From: Reticulitermes speratus
Lineage: Eukaryota; Arthropoda; Insecta; Blattodea; Rhinotermitidae
Assembly (NCBI GenBank): GCA_021186555.1
Contig: JAJKFL010000004.1
Span: forward strand, 18,070,406 to 18,134,405
Reading direction: 5' to 3'
DNA: 64,000 bases
Under the pieces are notes generated by a model that was given only the letters and a program-made list of their open reading frames with translations, was not told the origin of the DNA and ran no database searches. The position numbers and the translations under genes are program-made. Below, piece after piece: positions 1 to 11,036 of the stretch (within the stretch, counting starts at the first letter, position 1; each line of letters opens with the position of its first letter).

Positions 1-92
1 CGGTTACGGAACAGCGAATCTAACTGTAGTCATTCCGCGTGCAGCCTGTCACAATAAAAAGCAACATGCCACAACTGCATTTAGGCTCATTA

Positions 93-200
93 CGATGCTA
101 GCGGGGTCTTCAAAATATTAAGTCTGTGTTTCTCCACGATGTGAGTCCTTGTATTCTGATACATCTTTACCAAAGTTTCGGAGGAACATGTCAAAATTAC
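93..200 (-). repeat. fragment of widespread insect repeat (SETLV...YQ type)
   Basis: The minus strand reads SSETLVKMYQNTRTHIVEKH before a stop. From memory this resembles a translated phrase (SETLV.TYQTTRRHIPED) that recurs in spurious predicted proteins of many insects and comes from a dispersed non-coding repeat. The same family is better preserved at 29757-29969. No start or domain supports a gene here. Identity rests on remembered similarity. Confidence 0.35.
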
Positions 201-480
201 CTTCAGGTTACGTCTAGGAAAGGGCTTTAGATGACAGTTAACGACATTTATAAAATTCAAGAGTAAAATTGTGTGTTGTACGTAACAAACTGCCATGTCT
301 GCTACGTAACAAAGTAGCTCCACTGAGCGTATCCTGGCGTGTCAGTGTGAAGCTAAATACTTAAAGACTATTTTGAACCAGAACCTTCATTACTGTGTTC
401 AACATATTCCGGTAATGGAACCTATTCTAATCCAGACCAATAAAGTCTACATTATACTTCTTTAAAATCCTATTTATATC

Positions 481-719
481 ATTCTCCCACCAATTTCTGC
501 GTCTTACAAGTGGCCCCTCATTCTCCCACCAATTTCTGCGTCTTACAAGTGGCCCCTCATTCTCCCACCAATTTCTGCGTCTTACAAGTGGCCCCTCATT
601 CTCCCACCAATTTCTGCGTCTTACAAGTGGCCCCTCATTCTCCCACCAATTTCTGCGTCTTACAAGTGGCCCCTCATTCTCCCACCAATTTCTGTCTGTG
701 CGTCTTACAAGTGGCCCTT
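481..719 (+). repeat. minisatellite, 39-bp unit, 6 copies
   Basis: Six head-to-tail units start at 481, 520, 559, 598, 637 and 676. The first five are essentially identical. The last carries a 6-bp insertion (tctgtg) that duplicates nearby bases. Because 39 is a multiple of three, the array stays open and reads as a 13-residue repeat (APHSPTNFCVLQV). That follows from the period and is not evidence of a gene. Near identity of the units suggests recent expansion. Confidence 0.95.
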
Positions 720-1381
720 CTCCCGTCTTAGATTTCCTGACATGAAAGATGTTTGCGTTATCTCCCCCATACCTTCTCTAAGTACCATCCATCTAGTCCA
801 TAATTTGACCGCCACGATAAAACTTCTTACATACAATTAAGAAAATCGTCAACACGCAATTTTCTTCATGCTCCTATTATTTCACCTCCCTTACTAAAAA
901 CGTAGTTTGGTAAAAAATGCATGTCTTGGCTTAGGTTCAGTTTAGCACAGAGACATTAAGAAACTGTGCGATCAGGAAGTGTTTCTCATGACACACCGGT
1001 TGAACTCACACCGTCGTCACCTGCTGACGCACTTTATTCGTGTGATCCAATTACAACATGTGGAGACTTTCACTTTACTGACTGAAGAAAAGTGCACTTA
1101 CGCCATATGATGATGGCAATAATATTCCCAGAATTTGAATGGAAACATCTTGTAGCTCCTTCTCACGTTACTAGACGTACAATTAACTCGTGACCTTAAT
1201 AGGCACAGTTCTCCTGCTCACATCAGTGCCTTAGTTTAAAGTAAGGATTTCGCTTTACCTCGCAACATTCTGCTTAATACCCAGTAGAATACAATACACT
1301 CTAAATGGCTTGACACACCAAAATTAATTCTGCATCAGCTGATTACTTTCTTAGCTACCTTGTAAAATTAAATAGGCTTAC
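720..1381. other. no supported feature
   Basis: Unique-looking AT-rich sequence. I see no open frame of interest, no repeat I can match elsewhere in the window and no RNA gene. Confidence 0.6.
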
Positions 1382-1435
1382 AAGGTAAGGTAAAAGTAAA
1401 GTTATCCCTCTACACGCTACGAAGGCATATAGTTG
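1382..1435 (-). mobile_element. SINE family D, 3'-end fragment
   Basis: The ggtaaggtaaaagtaaagtt start matches the tail shared by the longer D copies at 4681 and 16258. Only the 3' end is present. It lies just beyond the 3' end of the LINE remnant. Confidence 0.45.
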
Positions 1436-1531
1436 GAGTGGTGGTTCATCATTTTGTAGTCTGTCTTACGACAGGTCCGTAGCCTCTTCCAAAGCGAGTT
1501 CTCCACAGGGTGCGATCTAGTGCTTCCTCTT

Positions 1532-2371
1532 TCAATTTCCAGTATCTCTTCTTTTCCTTAAGGTCATCCAGTAATGCTTACGTCTTCTCCCTCGTCGTCC
1601 CGTCATTTCTATCCTTCCTTCTAACTTTCCTTCAATCACGTGTTTCAGAAGGCAGTTTCTACGCAAGATGTGACCAATCCAGTTAGCCTTTCTTCCTTTT
1701 ATTGTATGTAGGATATTCCTCTCCTCCTTGACTCTGTGTAATACTTCTTCATTTCTCACACGATCGGTCCAACTGATCTTCTCCATTCTTCTCCAGCACC
1801 ACATTTCAAAACTTTCCAGATACTTCTGATCTACTTTCCGAAGTGTCCACGTTTCAGCACCATACAAAGCTATGCTCCAAATGTAGCACTTTACTAGTTT
1901 CTTCCTTAAATTTAATTCCAGTTTGCTGGTGAAAAGATTTTTCTTCTTGTTGAATGCTGCTTTTGCCATGGCAATTCTGGATTTAATTTCACGTGTACAC
2001 CTTGCATCACTTGTTATCATGCTACCCAAATAATTGAAATATTCCACATTCTCCAATTGTTTTTGATCTATCATAATTTTCATTGGGGATGGTTGCCTTG
2101 AGATTTTCATTACTTTAGTTTTTCCCACATTCATTTCCATTCCATAGTGTCTTCCAATTTCAATTAGTCTATCAATCATGCCCTGTAGCACCTTTTCTTC
2201 CCTAGCCAGTAGCACAAGGTCATCTGCATATTTCACAGTGCGAATTACTTGTCCTCCTATTTTGAAGTCTCCAAACCCTTCAAGAGCTTCTTTGGTAAGG
2301 TACTCGCTGTATAAGTTGAATAGAATCGGTGACAAGCAGCAACCTTGTCTAACTCCTCTTCCAATCTTCAC
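1532..2371 (-). pseudogene. LINE reverse transcriptase, C-terminal two thirds
   Basis: The 279-codon open frame belongs to a reverse transcriptase that would copy the element's RNA at a nicked target. RGVRQGCCLSPILFN at residues 5-19 is the conserved block before the active site, and YADD at residues 48-51 carries the catalytic aspartates. YLGSMIT (114-120), ALYGAETW (168-175) and WIGHILRRN (231-239) are thumb and C-terminal signatures of arthropod LINEs. The frame begins artificially just after a frameshift joining it to 2368-2702. It ends early: after RGRRRK (about residue 265) one base is missing relative to the copy at 40047, giving a wrong tail and a stop. A degenerate element gene, not a host gene. 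Confidence 0.9.
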
Positions 2372-2702
2372 ACTTCTCGTCTCCCTTGGTCCAGTCTTAT
2401 TTTGACACTCTGTTCCATGTACAGTTTGCTGATCAATCTTCTTTCGCGCCAGTCTATCCCAATTCCCTTTAGGATCTGCATTAATTTGGTCCAGTTGACA
2501 CGGTCAAATGCCTTCTGCCAGTCTATGAAGCAAGCACACAATTCCTCATCTATGACCAAGGTTCGTTCTGATATTATTCTCAGCATCCCAATTGCATCCC
2601 TAGTTCCTTTTCCTCTTCTAAATCCAAACTGATCTTCTCCAAGTGCATCTTCAATTTTCCTCTCAATCCTTCTTCTAAGTATCCTCGCTACTATCTTTGC
2701 TG
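2368..2702 (-). pseudogene. LINE reverse transcriptase, N-terminal part of the preserved region
   Basis: Open on the minus strand from 2702 to a stop at 2368. It contains GEDQFGFRRGKGTRDAI, a fingers motif, then CFIDWQKAFDRV, motif A with the first catalytic aspartate. It continues through KLYMEQSVKIRLDQG and is then thrown out of frame by a one-base change near 2375-2390. The protein resumes as VKIGRGVRQGC in the other frame. The 5' portion of the element (ORF1 and endonuclease) is absent. Motif order and spacing fit one element with the downstream segment. Confidence 0.85.
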
Positions 2703-2944
2703 CATGAGTGGTATAGCTCCACTAATTCGAATCTTCGGCTGTAGATGGAGCTGAATGGTCAGCTTGACTCCCCAGTAGTCTTACACCCGGGGAAAAATTC
2801 TCAGTGTCCTTTGAGCAGGAGGTAAGGTGGACCTCACAGCCAGTCTGGACGTTTTGGAGAGGAGAATTCATTTCCCCGCCAGGATTTGAATTCCGGATCG
2901 TGCAGCGCGTTGCCTAATCACTATGTCGACTACGCTATCCCGAC
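2703..2944 (-). mobile_element. SINE family D (tRNA-headed), copy 1
   Basis: Read on the minus strand, the right end starts with a tRNA-like head (GGGATAGCGTAGTCGAC, then a B-box-like TTCAAATCC near 2890). A body shared with other D copies follows, including the AACGTCCAGAC block after TCCTCTCC. It abuts the truncated 5' end of the LINE, so either the SINE inserted there or the LINE broke at this point. The head does not form a tRNA acceptor stem. Confidence 0.6.
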
Positions 2945-3397
2945 TTTCAAATACAGGTGTACCTCATTATTTGTTAAGGGCTAGATGAACAAAGATCGAT
3001 TACTGAAAAAGGAAGGAGAATATTCGCTTATAACTGCATCTAGACCGGCTCTAGGTCCACAGAGCCTCCTATATTCGGGTCATTAATCCCTTTATTTCGG
3101 GTATAAGAGTCCAAGAGCGAAGCCGAGAATTCATCTCTATGTAGTGCAAGATTCAGGGCGTAATGTGTGCGGATTTAACTCCTGTTCCCTTCATGGCATG
3201 GTGCTTAAGCCCAAGAACTATCATATTGCATTACAATACACACATTTGTATCAAAAAATATATTAAATGTACGCATCTATTGCATTCCAATCTCAGCCAC
3301 ACCTGCAGCCGGTCTGTAGTACGTCTTACAAGTGTCTTATTTAACTACGCTGTCAATTGCTAAATTTAAACAAAGTCGTTGATAGATGAATTAGCAG

Positions 3398-3545
3398 TAT
3401 GGAGCATTGGTGGAATCACAGTAACAGGGGAAACATAGCCCAGTGCCACTTTGTCCCACACAAATTCAACATGAATTGACCTGGATTTCATCCTGGGTCT
3501 TCGCGGTGAAAGGGTGGCGACTAACGCCTGAGCCATGTCATGGTT
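3398..3545 (-). mobile_element. SINE family B, partial copy
   Basis: The minus strand matches the family B head and middle (compare 15925-16207): a diverged CATGGCTCAGGCGTTAGTCGC head, a degenerate B box, the AAGTGGCACTGGGC block and the GGTGGAATCAC region. The 3' tail is missing. Confidence 0.6.
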
Positions 3546-3576
3546 CTCTGCTACTAATGGCTTTATAGCAATAATA

Positions 3577-3680
3577 ATTCAATTCAATTCAATTCAATTC
3601 TAGTTTATTAATGTGCCGAGTCAACAGCTAGATGGGCAATTACAGAAACAATAATAATAAAATAATAACATGGGCATATT
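3577..3680 (+). repeat. dispersed repeat E, copy 1, with AATTC microsatellite
   Basis: An AATTC pentamer run (3577-3600) leads into a segment with TTTATTAATGTGC, an ACAGC block and GGGCAATTAC. The same order of short blocks occurs at 21475 and 25015. An AAT-rich tract follows. No coding potential; the family is unknown to me. Confidence 0.4.
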
Positions 3681-3969
3681 TGACGCTTCTTCCATTTTGT
3701 TCAGAAACGCAAACTAAGCTAAAGCGTGGCTCATTAAACTTTAAGAATATGGCCACGCTTACAAGTTCACATAAAACGACGTATTGTGTATTTTGTTATT
3801 TGCATAAGCAAATACATCAACAGGAGACATCTTGGAATTTTTGTTTTGTGTTTAATAAGGGAACAAATAAACTGTTTGCACCTGGAGTGAGGGGGAGGAT
3901 GGTTTGACAGGTGCCTTCCTGTATGTTGTACGTAGTTAATTAGAGCCATTACTTGTTTTTTTTATCCAA

Positions 3970-4223
3970 TGGCTCGACAGCCCCTTGGGGGCCTAGGCCG
4001 CCTCATTTCTTTTCGAGGCTTCACGATCACACTTTTTAGATACACCACAGTCGGTAGGACTCCTCTGGACGAGGGACCAGTTCGTCGCAGAGACCTCTAC
4101 CTGACAACACACAACACTCACAAGAGACAGACATTCATGCCCTAGGCGGGATTCGAACCCACAATCCCGGTAAGCGAGAGGCCGTAGACCCACGCATTAA
4201 ACCGCACGGCCACTGGGATCGGC
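3970..4223 (-). mobile_element. SINE family A, subfamily a, copy 1
   Basis: Near full-length tRNA-headed SINE. On the minus strand it begins GCCGATCCCAGTGGCCGTGC, has a B box (GGTTCGAATCC) near 4148-4160, then a tail with GTTGTGTGTTGTCAGGTAGAG and the terminal CTGTCGAGCCA. A poly-T run (poly-A on the minus strand) lies just before it at about 3955-3965. Nine copies of this family occur in the window. Frames across it are SINE sequence, not genes. Confidence 0.85.
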
Positions 4224-4680
4224 CCTTGCTTGCTTTACAATATATAATAAGTATTATTTTTTTTACTTTTTCTCATTGCATTGCTCTTAATTCTTTAGCT
4301 GTACTAGAGCTAATGATGGTAATGGATCCTCTCTCAGGATTGGCACTGCATAATTCTTACACAGCACAATGGCTATTGAGATAAAAACTTTTCTTTACTA
4401 AAATCGTGAGAAAACTAAAAGAGTGAAAGGTGAGTTGGCTGGTAGTCATTGATTATAATTAGCCGATAGCAATGGTCAGTGGGAAGATGATATTTCGTAC
4501 CTCGGATAATGCCGACACGAAGGATAAACAGCCATCTCAATGCACGTTGCAGACTGTGAAGTCATCTTCATGGCCTTCAATTGTGAAAGGAATACACGCG
4601 ATTAAACTTTCTTTTGTGAATCAAGACAATGTGAATATTTCCTATAATGATGTAGATGTGTGTTCATAACATTGAAGAAT

Positions 4681-4970
4681 TTAGGTAAATGTAAAATTAT
4701 CCCTGTACGGGTCATGAAAACATAGAGAGTAGAGTAGATAAAGCTCCACTAATTCTTAACCTGAGCATTGGAAGAAGGCGGGTGGTTAGCTTCACGTCCC
4801 GGCCGCTTTATTCCGGGGGAAATTGCTCCTGGTACCCATTGAATATGAGGCCACAGCCGATGTGGAGGCTTTGGTGAAGAGAAAATCCCTTGCACCTGCA
4901 AGGAATCGAACAAGGATTCCTGGACATTCCATTCTGTGGTCTAGCCACTAAGCCGATTACGTTATCCGGA
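4681..4970 (-). mobile_element. SINE family D, copy 2
   Basis: On the minus strand the head is GTCCGGATAACGTAATCGGC with a good B box (TTGTTCGATTCC near 4910). The body includes the CAAAGCCTCCAC block and a GGCCGGGACGTGAAGCTAAC segment. The tail ends in TTTACCTAA-like sequence. Fairly complete. No clear target-site duplication. Confidence 0.6.
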
Positions 4971-4972
4971 CT

Positions 4973-6170
4973 GTTACATTTAAGTAAGACAAATACTTAT
5001 AGCAACCACGTTTTTTGCACATTCCCGTTTATCAGGGATTCTGATAATCCCTTTAAAATATAATTAGAGTTTGAAGTTTGAACTTCTCAGCTAAATGCAC
5101 TATACATTACATGGTATTGAGATTGTTCTGACTGGAGAGCCGCGTAAAGTAATACAATATTTATGATATTCTTCGCAATCTTATTCTGATCTCGTTTTTC
5201 CTTGTTTCTTTTACGTGACACATGCCATAAACTGTCCCCTTATATTAGTCCTTTCATGTAAAGCACAAAGATCGCGCACTTCGTGATAAGGGCAGCATAT
5301 AAGAGCACACAATTCATGGCGCCCCCCTGGGAGACGTAAGTAAACGATTCCTGTGATCGTATGCTGTGTATGATACTGTTACGGTTCGCATTATTATCAT
5401 TTGAATTAAGATGATTGCATATGTAAATTATTTGTTTTTATTTTCTTAAAAAGACCAAGAAATTTGTGGTGGTGATGAGTAAATTTTTACTACTTTTCTC
5501 TTACTGCAAATTTGCTGCTCTTGGCTTGCAAATTAACTTTTGAGGTTACGTTGCTTTAATATTTATGTAGTCTGTTTAAACACGATGACTAAGTGTTGTT
5601 AGATAAAATAAGTAAATGAAATGTACCAGTCCATCTCTCTGTACACATCACAGATAGTAATAATACGCCAGCAGTTTGTAGTTGTTAAGCACGTTACAGG
5701 GCCCGCCTAGTTATTCATTGCTACAGCCTCCATGTTCGAAGCCTCGGCATGCACTTCGTGCAGTTCCCATTAAATTTCATGGTGCATCGTAGAATACACG
5801 AAAATGTGCGAGATATATACAGAGAAACTAGATCAAAATAAGGTGTTATTCGTATCGTTAACAAACCTTACATTTTCTACGAAGCAAGTAAAGAGGGGCA
5901 TGTAGATTCAGTAGCTTTTCAAAATTTAGTTTACGAAAATTTTAAATTTATAATGCGATATCAAAAATACCCTCAACCACCACACACTAAGACCCCTCAG
6001 CTAAATAAATTTCGGAGTTTTTCTCAACATTTGGTAAAAATCTTTCTGGATTTTGGGGCAATGCAAGTGCTACAATCACAGACTTCACAGCAAAAGTATT
6101 TAAATAGATAGCTGAGTGTCTGAATTCAAATGTTTCGTAACTTGGTAATTTTTTACGGCGAGGATTTGTT
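4973..6170. other. no supported feature
   Basis: AT-rich unique-looking sequence. A TATA-like word at 5298 with an ATG at 5316 was considered and rejected. Nothing else stands out. Confidence 0.5.
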
Positions 6171-6258
6171 AGCTCTTGTGAATGCGGTAATGAACCTTCG
6201 GGTTCCATACAACGCGGGGAATTTCTTGACTAGCTGACGACCTGTTAGCTTCTCAAGA
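6171..6258 (+). mobile_element. retroelement C-terminal tail, short 5'-truncated copy
   Basis: It reads as the last residues ALVNAVMNLRVP of the conserved tail followed by the shared 3' UTR (GGGGAATTTCTTGACTAGCT, then TTCTCAAGAA). The same 3' end occurs at 42745-42835. Only about 90 bases are kept, typical of 5' truncation. Confidence 0.6.
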
Positions 6259-6276
6259 AAGTCTATGCTACGTGAA

Positions 6277-6296
6277 GTTAGTTAGTTAGTTAGTTT
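6277..6296 (+). repeat. GTTA microsatellite
   Basis: About five GTTA units directly after the short retroelement tail. Confidence 0.85.
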
Positions 6297-6887
6297 AGAG
6301 TGTCTGAATTAGTAACGAGCAATGGAAGGCCCCGTTACCGCCCAAATAAGGGGTCTGTTCAGCATAGCAAAACAATCTTGAGAGGTTCTCTTGCGATTTG
6401 GATGAGAGACAACCATACTGCAGAATGCAATACGGGTTTGTTTTTCTTTTGTAGTCTCTGAATACACTTCATTATTAAGCTATTAGAATGGAGTCTTTCA
6501 ATGCTCTATTTGGAATGAAGACTGAAACTAGCACGATGTTCCGTAACTCTTGACGCCGGTCAGACACATTATGTGAGCAATGGTAAGTGAAAAGAATCCG
6601 TTAATTATTTAAGAATTCAACGGATTCAAACGCTAGTGGCATTATTAATTTAAAGTACCTCGCTAAGAAGAAGCAGAAATCTTCTTATTATAATTTTGCG
6701 TATTGTTTCAATGATATTGTAACATTTTATCATGAAATTTAGACAATATAAATAACGTTTTATTCAGAAAATTTCCATGTTACTTGCACTGCTTTGTGTT
6801 ATTTACTGCGCATTCTTAACTATAACAATTGCGTGTACTGAATAACTTTTTATTCGTATGTGCTTAGACTACAGGTGCACATTTCAG

Positions 6888-7005
6888 AAAATTGTCAGAA
6901 GATGAAAGTATTTCTGACCGTTTCGTGAAATGTGAAAGAAAAGATGACAGTTTACGAACTGGACAGAAATGTGGTCCGTCTACGAAACGGGCGACTTCAC
7001 AGATG
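6888..7005 (+). other. exon-like segment, product unknown
   Basis: After a plausible acceptor (cacatttcag ending at 6887) one frame is open for 39 codons: KLSEDESISDRFVKCERK, then KDDSLRTGQKCGPSTKRATS. It ends at a possible donor (agatg|gtgtgt). The composition is charged and non-repetitive, unlike most frames nearby. I recognise no domain and see no partner exon. Splice sites are weak, so chance is a real alternative. Confidence 0.22.
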
Positions 7006-7287
7006 GTGTGTATGCTGTATTTAGTCATAGTTTTAAGAAGAAAAGCAAAGTACAGTAAGATGTTACTAGCGCCTAAATACTCCTTGAAGAGTTGGTAACT
7101 ATGCAACAGGTGACAATAATTTTATGGTTTTCTGGAACTTTAAAGTTAATTACTGTATTACTGTTTTGAATTATATATGTTGGGCTAGTTCACATCTTCA
7201 GCGACTACTTTTCTAGAACCCATTTTCCTCCCAGTCCTTCCTAGCTCTCCAATGTTCTAAAGGGTTCCGATAATGGTATTTAACATT

Positions 7288-7446
7288 GAGAACTAATAGG
7301 TTTCTGGACTTTGTACATCGTCCGGAAATCTAAAATAACTAGATAACACGACATTTCGGAAGCAGATCCAGTTTCCGAAACGTCGTGTTATCTAGTTATT
7401 TTAGATTTCCGGGCGATGTACAAAGTCCAGAAACCTATTAGTTCTC
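7288..7446. mobile_element. foldback element FB1-short (palindromic, MITE-like)
   Basis: Two inverted arms of about 70 bases (7288-7357 and 7374-7446) are nearly perfect complements, starting GAGAACTAATAGG and ending CCTATTAGTTCTC, with a loop of under 20 bases. The arms match the outer arms of the longer element at 55834-56263. This copy looks like an internal deletion derivative that lost the CTGAGGA part of the hammerhead-like motif but kept CCGAAACGTC. No transposase and no clear target-site duplication. Confidence 0.8.
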
Positions 7447-9147
7447 TCCAGTTTTGTTCATCTTTTTCGTGTTTTCGACTAGTATTCTCGCAGCAATTCT
7501 CATTGACCAAATTAGCTCTTTCGCTGCGTCCAAAGAATGTTACAATTAAGATTAGTTCAGTGCTTTCGTGGTTAATTTATTCTGGTTTTATTGCAGTTTT
7601 GTAGTGACTTACAACATTTAATGCAAAAGCTAAGAGCATTGGAGGAACTCCGACAGAAGAACGTGAACAAGAAGAGTATAAGTACAAGAAGTCATGGCTG
7701 TTTAGGCCGCCTTCTCATTTTTGGTTGTGACCTCGATAAGGCCACAGATGTTTGACCGCATTCTTTTTCTTTTCATGCTTCTGATCGTACTGCAATCATT
7801 TGATCCCACAAATGAGGGTCCGATTTATTTCTAAAAGATAACTTGACTCGCAATTCACTCCGAGTCCCAATATACGAGGCAGAATAGTGTAAAAATTAAA
7901 AAAAAGAGAAACCTGAAAGCTGTAAATTAATTACTGAAATCTCTTCCTTCAAAAAACGTATATCAGTTTAAGGGAGGGTAAAGAAACACTGTCAGTATAC
8001 ACACTGTAACTCACAGCTTTCCCGATGAGTTTCTTTAAGGATGCAAATGTCAGATTAAAATATGCGAGTTAACAAATCACCAATGTGCGCCGTATTAACA
8101 AGGAAGATCTTGCAGTTATTTTATCTGTTTTGGCACAGCTTAGTGATTCAGTTATGCTGTTTAAGGGGTATAAGCAGATTAAGTGTTCTCTTATTACTGT
8201 CGATGAATTGTCTGATTATACACAGCCAGACCTTCACACTGGAAATTATACAGGCAACATTATTTTATTTAATATTACCGTGCATATAGGCGTAACTTGG
8301 GGGCTGCAAGAGGGGCAAATACCCCTCCAATATTTGTTCTACCAAAGAATACTTTATTTTTTGTGTACTGGGTTAAAGAAGGGAAAAAATACTTTCTAAA
8401 CGATTATTTGGGTGGTGCAAAGACAGGAAAAAATGAAAAAAAAAAGTAGTTTACGGGACGTAGATAGAGGCAGCCTAACACCCATGGCCGATTTTGTTCC
8501 CCCTCATTGTTATAAGCCAAATTACGCCTATTACCGTGCATATGCAGAGGAGTGTGCTTATAATAGATTTTTCCCCTTATCTTAGCAACGGCGCTAAAAT
8601 GACGCTTTGGATTATCCCGAGTAGGATACGAATTATCTGAACTCTCTTCCTCATTTGCCAAAAGAGGTGCTTGGTTAAGTTTATCCTGAGACGTGGTATT
8701 TCCCCAGCAATAAAAGCTTCCAATGCAAAAATCTTAAAACTTATTTACCATGTTTTATTACTGACTGTAGAAAATAAAGAATTACGACTTGGGGTAGGAC
8801 TCGTCCTATAATATTCATAATGGGTTCCGTGAAAATCGGTCGAGTATTTCGAAAGATGAAAAAGAGAAAAACACAGACACACACACACAGAGCATGGTGA
8901 TCACATAAGCCCACTCTGTCCTTTCAAGGAAGAACAGCAGGATAAAAGTGATCATTCCGTAAGTCGTAACAAGTTTCTGCATATAATTCCTGACATCATA
9001 GTTTTTCATTGAAAATGAGGGACTACATAATTTGTGCTCTTTCTGAAGCATCATTAAATTAAGGCCAATGAAATGGGAGGTACTTATAGGTAGCATGGTA
9101 ACGAAACAAATACATACAAAACTTTAGGCAGAAAATCTGCAAATATA
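7447..9147. other. mostly featureless; small frame near 8085
   Basis: Two overlapping frames (8062-8289 and 8085-8399, plus strand) include INKEDLAVILSVLAQLSDSV, which has a protein-like look but no domain I know and no clear splice sites. An imperfect AC run lies at 8872-8890. Nothing else is supported. Confidence 0.4.
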
Positions 9148-9262
9148 ATTTGGAGACCTAGGCATAGATGGGAGAACAGTATTAAAATCGATCTTGTGTT
9201 GTGTGGCAGGGTGAGGACTTGACTGATCTGACTCAGTTTAAACACCAGTGGCCGGCACTTAT
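9148..9262 (+). mobile_element. retroelement C-terminal tail, degenerate copy
   Basis: AGACCTAGGCATAGATGGG and the following bases match the [13 protein letters not shown] part of the tail at 42641-42784. Stops interrupt the DWIDLAQ part. A decayed fragment. Confidence 0.5.
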
Positions 9263-10325
9263 AAATATGGTACAGAAACTTCATGTACATTAAGGGCGGA
9301 ACATCTTCTGATTAGATGAGTAATGTTAACTGTTTAAAGGGCTTTCTATGTGGATCTGGTTACAGACAGCCATTATGTGAAATACTAAAGATATGACGTC
9401 AAAGTTTACACCGTTGCTATGTATGAAATTTATAATATATAACGAAGTTAGTGCCACTTTTGGTACTTCAATGATCTCTGTGCCGGCGTATTGTACGTTT
9501 CAGAATGAAGCTGTCCATTGGGTACCGCCGAGAGGCGAGAAGCTGAATATAGACCTAGCATTAGTTTGCACGATATATATGACATGTATATTATTTGTGG
9601 TGTGTGTGTGTGTTATTCTTAAATTATAAGATTGTTGGAAATTATACTTTATGAGTTAACGATACTAGATTTTGTAAATTATTCCTTCATAACATAATAA
9701 TTATTACATGTATATATATAACATATATGAGTATAATCTGCTTTAATATTTACAAATCTAAATTTTTCCCACAAAGTGTATTTGCATCTGTTTTAGGATT
9801 CTCAGAATAAACAACAATAACCGACTTGTATTTTTGCTCTGTCTGGTAAGCTAAAGAAAGAATAAATCTTAAATGTGACTGAAAACAACTTTAGACTTCA
9901 AACTGTTAATGTATGTTTACAGTCCTTTATACTGTGACTGCTTTGTATTTTTCACTTTCAAGGAATTTTTTTTGCAAAACTGTGAAGTGCAGTAAAACTG
10001 CTTGCCCTTTCGTAAGTTCCAAAAATACGTAGGCCCCAAACCCTTCCAGAATGTAATAGGTGTTACTTCTTCAGTACAAGTAATGGTTCAAAATATAAAC
10101 ATAAGACCTTGAGTTTACTGCAGAACAACCACACAAGAGACCGATTGTTATTTGACAGGGAACGGTTGCAAAGTCTCAGAAGACCGCACCTGCAAGATGG
10201 TTTGTAATGCAACATTTGAAAACTGATTGATCAGAAAATGAAACAAGAAAAACCAATACACGTGTATAACATGACACAGTTTGAGTTACCAAAAACATAA
10301 ATCATCTCCTCCGAAACTACGACAC
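9263..10325. other. no supported feature
   Basis: AT-rich. A short GT run lies at 9600-9614 and a TA-rich stretch near 9710. No gene or repeat that I can match. Confidence 0.5.
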
Positions 10326-10500
10326 CTACAAGTATTTTGAGGCTCTTAGTCTTGTGCTTGGAACTCGCAAGATCCCAGATTAAAATTTTAGCCCATAGAT
10401 TGGCTAAAATGCCTGATAATAGTCACGGCTTTCCTCGGTCTCTCTAGGCAAATATTGGTGTGATTCCTCAAATGTGGCCACAATTACTAACTTCCACAAT
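10326..10500 (+). mobile_element. SINE-like family G, degenerate copy
   Basis: The block CTTTCCTCGGTCTCTCTAGG followed by CAAATATTGG is shared (about 70%, by eye) with the minus strand at 32655-32800 and partly at 15118-15190. The upstream part could be a decayed tRNA-like head. Weakly supported. Confidence 0.35.
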
Positions 10501-11036
10501 ATTTTTAATTCGTTATTCGTTAATAATCCTAACAATCGACGCTATATAATCTGAAATACTGACGGCGTCTTTAAATAAAGAACAAGTAAAGGAATAGAAG
10601 GTCGTCATATTCAAGAAGATCGTAATGTTCAGCTCTAAATATTTTATTGCCCCAAAGTAGTTCTAGAATTTAAAAAATAAAGCAGAATATGCTGAAAGAG
10701 AGACGTCGACAAATAAAGTTTGCAAACTCCCCGAATAGTGCCGGTAAAAAGCTGCTAAAGCGGATGGTCCAGAAAGCAGGCAGACAGCTAAGTACAGTCT
10801 TACATCTATATCTCTTCCCTGGATTGCTGGAAAAATAGGCATGTAAAAAAGAGCTAATAAATTTGTAGAAAATATGAAGTTAAAGTATTTCTGAGCAAAA
10901 CTAACAAATAAAGCACAATAACTAAGACGTTAAGAGTCAATTATATTCGGAGAATATTTGTCGTCATTTAGAGCAAATTTTCTTTTATCCTCCATTCTCC
11001 TACAGAACAACTTACGAGTCAACATATAATATTACC

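Larger units (their letters stand above)
1446..2702 (-). mobile_element. 5'-truncated non-LTR retrotransposon (LINE), reverse transcriptase part
   Basis: A minus-strand LINE remnant covers the reverse transcriptase from fingers/palm to the C-terminal tail. No endonuclease domain is present and the sequence passes into a SINE D copy at about 2702, so it is 5' truncated. The 3' end has short ATGATGA-like repeats, and a second 3' end at 40047-40213 stops at the same place. The reading frame is broken at least twice (near 2380 and near 1580). The clade (RTE, CR1 or Jockey type) cannot be settled by eye. Certainly inactive as it stands. Confidence 0.9.

Noticed and set aside
510-731. 73-codon open frame with a 13-residue repeat
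   Set aside because: It is the 39-bp minisatellite read in one frame; openness follows from the period.
5298-5337. TATA-like word, ATG and GTAAGT donor resembling a promoter and first exon
   Set aside because: The ATG lies under 20 bases from the TATA-like word, too close for the start site, and only six codons precede the donor.
7288-7446. FB1-short as a microRNA precursor
   Set aside because: The arms are too long and too perfect for a typical pre-miRNA and match a mobile foldback at 55834. Small-RNA production from it remains possible but is not shown.
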